A DNA stretch of 64,000 bases, taken from contig JADGJA010000011.1 in assembly GCA_027596035.1 (NCBI GenBank), positions 19,743-83,742 on the forward strand. The letters run 5' to 3'. The translations under genes were made by a program, and so were the position numbers. This document shows positions 60,201 through 64,000 of the stretch, in pieces. The notes under the pieces are model-generated. The model was not told the origin of the DNA. It searched no databases and saw only the letters and a list, made by a program, of their open reading frames with translations. Source of the stretch: Thoreauomyces humboldtii (lineage: Eukaryota; Chytridiomycota; Chytridiomycetes; Spizellomycetales; Powellomycetaceae). The stretch's first letter is position 1; the number at the start of each line of letters is the position of its first letter.

Positions 60201-61471
60201 AGGACGTCCTGACCGAGATCCAGAAATCCGTGGACGTGCTCAAAAAGGAGAACGACGCTCTGATCAAGAAGGAGAAGATCATAGATCAGGGACTCCGGAC
60301 CACCGAGAACGAGATCCAGGAGTTCCAGACTCAGAAGCAGCAGAAACTCAACGAGCTCGACGTCGTCATCCCTTTGAGGTTGCACCAGCTTCAGCATCTC
60401 GAGCGCGGTGCTCTCCCGGCCGACCTGTCTGGAGCGCTGGTGTTCATGAACCAAGGTCTGACGAGGCTCAGGAGCAGGATAAAAGAGCTGCAACAAGTGA
60501 GAAGAAGGCCCTTGCCCGAGGAAACTGTCTCGTGGGTGTGAACTGACATACCGATTCTTTAGGAAAAAGCGGACATCAGGCGGCAGCACAAGGAGCTTCG
60601 CAAAATGCACGTCAGTCTCGTCAAAAGCCGCAAGGAGAAGCAGGCTAAGGTACGCTGGATTGTTTCGGAATCTTTCCCGGCTCTTTACTCATCAGCGATA
60701 TCTTTCTCTGCTTCCCCAGCTTCAAGAGCTCGAAGCGCGAGCTGTCGACGTTCAGATGCTCAAGTTCGGTCAAACGATCGACCTCGAGAAGCTGGAGAGG
60801 ATGGGCGTCAACAAGAACGCCGACGAACTTCGAGAAAAGCTTGCGAAAGAGGACAGCAAGCGACTCAAGGAGGTCGAGTCCCTCCAGGTGCGCAAGCTCA
60901 TACGTACATACCGAAACAACGACAGTTGCTGACGGACGCCTTTTCTGTACCATCATCAAACAGGTCGAGGTCATCAAGCTGCGGGAAGAGCTCACGGACG
61001 TAACGAAGGAAAACACAGTACGACTAGAGCGTCTTGTGGACCTGACGGATACAAAGCAAACCCTCGAAGAGGGTCTCAACGCTGCACAACTCTCGGTGGT
61101 AAGGCGAAATCGATGGGCAGCAGAAACAACGACAGCCATGACTCACATCTCGACTTCCTTTTCCATGAAAACAGACGGCCGAGTATTCCGGCCCTCAACA
61201 CCGCGAGATTGTGGAACGTCAGCATCTCATCAGTCTAGTTCAGACGCAAGCGCAGGAGATTGACGATCTCAAGCGAGAGATCGAGATGTTGATACGGAAG
61301 CCGATGCGTCAGCTTCCACCGATCGCTCGCGGGAGAGTGCACACGACGGCTCCACCGACCGGAGAAACGCTCGGTCGCTCGGGCGCGGGAGGCGGAGGGC
61401 TCATGATGGGTGTGGGTGGGTTTGACAACCACCCTTCCATCCCTGCCACCGCAGAGACTGTCGGGGAATGA
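54278..61471 (+). CDS. CFAP44: CFAP44, cilia- and flagella-associated protein 44
   Basis: Twenty-one exons: 54278-54615, 54692-54854, 54922-55173, 55245-55766, 55821-56099, 56156-57030, 57092-57662, 57730-57862, 57941-58083, 58141-58251, 58312-58404, 58471-58734, 58793-58945, 58982-59483, 59547-59683, 59746-59910, 59969-60496, 60563-60649, 60720-60887, 60964-61098, 61175-61471 (1971 residues; human protein about 1850). Two WD40 propellers fill the first half, with CFAP44-specific runs such as [45 protein letters not shown] and [14 protein letters not shown]. The rest is coiled coil, including [16 protein letters not shown] and [20 protein letters not shown]44 with CFAP43 forms the tether holding inner-arm dynein f on axonemal doublets. 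Exons 10-11 (58141-58404) are less certain because other frames also look coding. Confidence 0.93.
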
Positions 61472-61791
61472 GCCTGCCTCAGGCCTGCCTTGACCGGTCC
61501 CTTTTGTCCCAGCGCGGGTGTTGACGGGGTACTTGTAAATATATGCATTTTCTATTAGCAAATAGTGCGGGATGCCATCCGAAATACGGGTAGTTCTGGG
61601 TCTACGCGCTCAGTAAAATAGGCAGAAGCCGGGGAACGCTGTGTCTAACTCGTATTCAACTGAAGTGATTTTTGCATGTACAGAAAAAATGTATTGGCAA
61701 AGAAGCGAAGGAGACACACTGCTGCTCGCTCGGAATTTGAAAGCTCGATAAAAACAAAGAAGTGAGGATGGAATGCGGAGAAGGGTTGCAT
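61472..61791. other. Tail-to-tail spacer between CFAP44 and BiP
   Basis: 3' flanks of two convergent genes. A/T-rich stretches at about 61535-61565 and 61665-61695 (the latter read on minus) could hold the poly(A) signals. No gene is seen. Confidence 0.5.
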
Positions 61792-63922
61792 CTACAACTC
61801 GTCGTGGTCGGGAGCCTCTTCGGAAGACTCGTCGCCACCCTGAGAGTAGAGCTTGGAGGTGATGGGGTTGACGATGGACTCGAGCTCGGCCTTCTGCTCA
61901 TCGATGTCGTCCTTGGAAGCCGACTGACCCTCAGAGTCGAGCCAGTCCTGCGCCTTCTTGACGGCGTCCTGGATCTCCTTCTTGTCCTCCGCAGAGAGCT
62001 TGCCTCCGAGCTGGGACTCGTCGTTGACTTGAGACTTGAGGCCGTAGATGTAGGAGTCGAAGCCCACCTTGGCGTCAATCTTCTCCTTCAACGCGGCGTC
62101 CTCGTCGGCGAACTGCTCGGCTTCGTCCACCATTCGCTGGATCTCCTCGTCGGTGAGGCGACCCTTGTCGTTGGTGATAGTAATGGACTCGGCCTTTCCG
62201 GTTCCCTTGTCAACGGCCGAGACGGTAAGAAGGCCGTTGGCGTCAAGGGCGAAGGTGACCTCGATTTGAGGAGTTCCACGGGGTGAGGGGGGGATGCCGT
62301 TAAGGTCGAACTTGCCGAGCATGTTGTTGTCCTTGGTCAAAGGGCGTTCGCCCTCGAAGACCTGGATGAGAACGGTAGGCTGGTTGTCGGCGGCGGTGGA
62401 GAAAATCTGAGACTTCTTGGCGGGAAGGGGGGTGTTGCGGGGAATAAGCTTGGTCATGACACCTCCAGTCGTTTCGATACCGAGGGTGAGAGGGTTCACG
62501 TCGATCAGGATGACGTCTCCGAGACCCTCTTCACCGTTCAGAACACCGGCCTGGACGGCGGCACCGTAGGCGACGGCCTCGTCAGGGTTAATTCCCTTGC
62601 TGGCCTTCTTGCCGTTGAAGTAGTCTTCGAGGAGCTGGACAACCTTGGGGATACGGGTAGATCCACCGACAAGGACGATCTCGTGGATGTCAGTCTTGGA
62701 GAGGCCGGCGTCCTTCATGACCTTGTCGACAGGCTTCATAGTCTTCTTGAACAGGTCCATGTTGAGCTCCTCGAACTTGGCCCGGGTCAAAGTCTCGGAA
62801 AGATCCTCTCCATCGTGGAAAGACTCGATCTCGACGCGGACCGACATCTGGGAGGACAGCGAACGCTTGGCTTTTTCGACCTCGCGCTTCAGTTTGCCCA
62901 TCGCCTTCAAGTCCTTCGTGCAGTCCTTGCTGTGCTTCTTCTTCCAGAGTTTGGTGAAGTGCTCGATGACACGGTTGTCGAAGTCCTCTCCTCCGAGGTG
63001 CGTGTCTCCGCTGGTAGCGAGAACCTCGAAAACACCATCCTCGATGGTCAGGAGGGAAACGTCGAACGTGCCGCCTCCCAGGTCGTAGACAAGGATGTTC
63101 TGCTCGCCTCCCTTCTTGTCAAGGCCGTACGCGATGGCGGCGGCAGTAGGCTCGTTGACGATTCGCTCGACAGAAAGACCGGCGATTGTTCCAGCGTCCT
63201 TGGTAGCCTGGAAAAGATACTGGGTCAGGCAAATCCTTCCGTCAAGGGTCTATGGAACAACCGTGCACGTTACCTGACGCTGGGCATCGTTGAAGTAAGC
63301 AGGGACGGTGACGACGGCACGAGTGACCTTGTGTCCGAGGTAGGACTCGGCGATCTCCTTCATCTTCTGCAGGACCATGGCAGACACCTCCTCGGGGGTG
63401 AAGACCTTGTCCTCGTTCTTGACCTTGACCTGGATGGCAGGCTTCGAGTCGCGGTTGATGAGCTTGAAGGGCCAGTGCTTCATGTCCTGCTTGACCTCCT
63501 TGTCGGCGTAGTGACGGCCGACGAGACGCTTGGCATCAAAGATGGTGTTGTAAGGGTTGTTTGGGGCCTGGTTCTTTGCGGCGTCTCCAACGAGACGCTC
63601 CTCATCGGTGAAGGCAACGTAGGAAGGAGTGATACGGTGACCCTGGTCGTTCGCTGTGCAGAGTGAGGCGAGGAGATCGTTAGAAACATGAACTTGCCAC
63701 CGTGACCGCTGAAGCGTTCGACCACGTACCGATGATCTCGACGCGTCCGTTCTTGAAGATGCCGACGCACGAGTACGTCGTTCCAAGGTCGATACCGATG
63801 ATCGGGCCTTTGGTAGCGGATTCTGAGGTGGACTCTTCGGCTGCGGAGACTGAGGCGATCACCGCGAGGATGACGACGAGTAGGGCGAGCCACTTGGCGG
63901 GCGAGAATCTGGAGCGTGCCAT
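61792..63922 (-). CDS. KAR2: BiP/Kar2, ER-lumenal HSP70 chaperone
   Basis: Exons on minus 63922-63730, 63653-63274, 63207-61792 (662 residues). A signal peptide ([17 protein letters not shown]) is followed by the HSP70 ATPase: [13 protein letters not shown] (from residue 44), [19 protein letters not shown] restored by the second splice, [22 protein letters not shown] and [11 protein letters not shown]. The substrate-binding domain starts near [14 protein letters not shown]. The protein ends EEAPDHDEL, an ER-retrieval signal, proving lumenal location. BiP drives Sec61 import, folds secretory proteins and senses unfolded proteins through Ire1. Length is typical. The 78 upstream bases left in the window are too few to define an unfolded-protein-response element. 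Confidence 0.98.
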
Positions 63923-64000
63923 GGTGGGAAAAGGTACAGCTGCGGAACGTGCTTTGGTGGGGACGGGGATGAGATGGGCTCCTGTCCTTTTGTATGAAGG

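Noticed and set aside
62683..63666. 327-codon plus-strand open frame opposite BiP
   Set aside because: It is exactly antisense to the HSP70 coding exons. Long antisense frames opposite HSP70 are a known artefact of HSP70 codon bias (wrongly annotated in the past as NAD-glutamate dehydrogenase). No independent domain.
1..64000. tRNA, 5S or other snRNA genes besides U1; transposons
   Set aside because: I looked in the spacers for A/B-box pairs, other snRNA signatures, terminal repeats and transposase or reverse-transcriptase motifs and saw none convincing; tRNAscan-SE, Infernal and RepeatMasker would settle this.

Overview
The window is nuclear DNA of a fungus, GC-rich at roughly 54 percent by eye, with dense, intron-rich genes on both strands. 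Most introns I could place are 50-90 bases with GT..AG ends, and several genes have 8-21 exons. Fungus-type proteins (a fungal_trans regulator, a fungal HSP90-like-ATPase giant protein, an SH3-tailed membrane protein, a cytosolic hybrid histidine kinase) sit beside a full axonemal protein, CFAP44, and a five-LIM PINCH protein. That mix points to a zoosporic, flagellated early-diverging fungus (Chytridiomycota, Blastocladiomycota or Monoblepharidomycota in the broad sense) rather than a yeast, ascomycete or mushroom. I do not assign a genus.

Layout. 0-6.6 kb: an unrecognised secreted/type I membrane protein, a DJ-1/Hsp31-type protein and a WD40 plus coiled-coil protein, all on plus. 6.9-11.4 kb: a 1374-residue nuclear protein with an N-terminal FHA domain and about 15 basic KR-x-TR / GRPRK units, resembling Ki-67 in layout. 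11.5-16 kb: an acylglycerolphosphate acyltransferase (minus) and a hybrid histidine kinase (plus). 16.4-24.7 kb: an HSP90-like ATPase protein ending in an HELAH motif (minus), an orphan ankyrin-type protein (plus) and SKP1 (minus). 24.9-31.2 kb: an FHA-kinase of the Chk2/Cds1 type, a fungal_trans regulator lacking a visible zinc cluster, and YOP1. 31.5-38.4 kb: COG1 and a Q-rich SAP-domain protein. 38.8 kb: a U1 snRNA gene with its own TATA box. 39.5-44.2 kb: a Red1/ZFC3H1-type zinc-finger protein carrying a fresh 123-base in-frame tandem duplication. 44.7-53.6 kb: a TRP-like cation channel, PINCH, an intronless endonuclease/exonuclease/phosphatase-fold protein and a single-pass SH3 membrane protein. 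54.3-63.9 kb: CFAP44 and the ER chaperone BiP/Kar2 with its HDEL tail.

The genes do not form an operon or one pathway. Themes recur: checkpoint and chromatin (two FHA proteins), the early secretory pathway (YOP1, COG1, BiP, AGPAT), nuclear RNA (U1, Red1/ZFC3H1-like), signalling (histidine kinase, TRP channel, SH3 protein) and motility/adhesion (CFAP44, PINCH). I found no transposon, CRISPR array, rRNA or convincing tRNA. Exon boundaries are my own reading, chosen so that splice sites, reading phase and family motifs all agree. They remain predictions. The most interesting items are the Ki-67-like protein, the ATPase-HELAH protein, PINCH in a fungus, the tandem duplication and the U1 gene.
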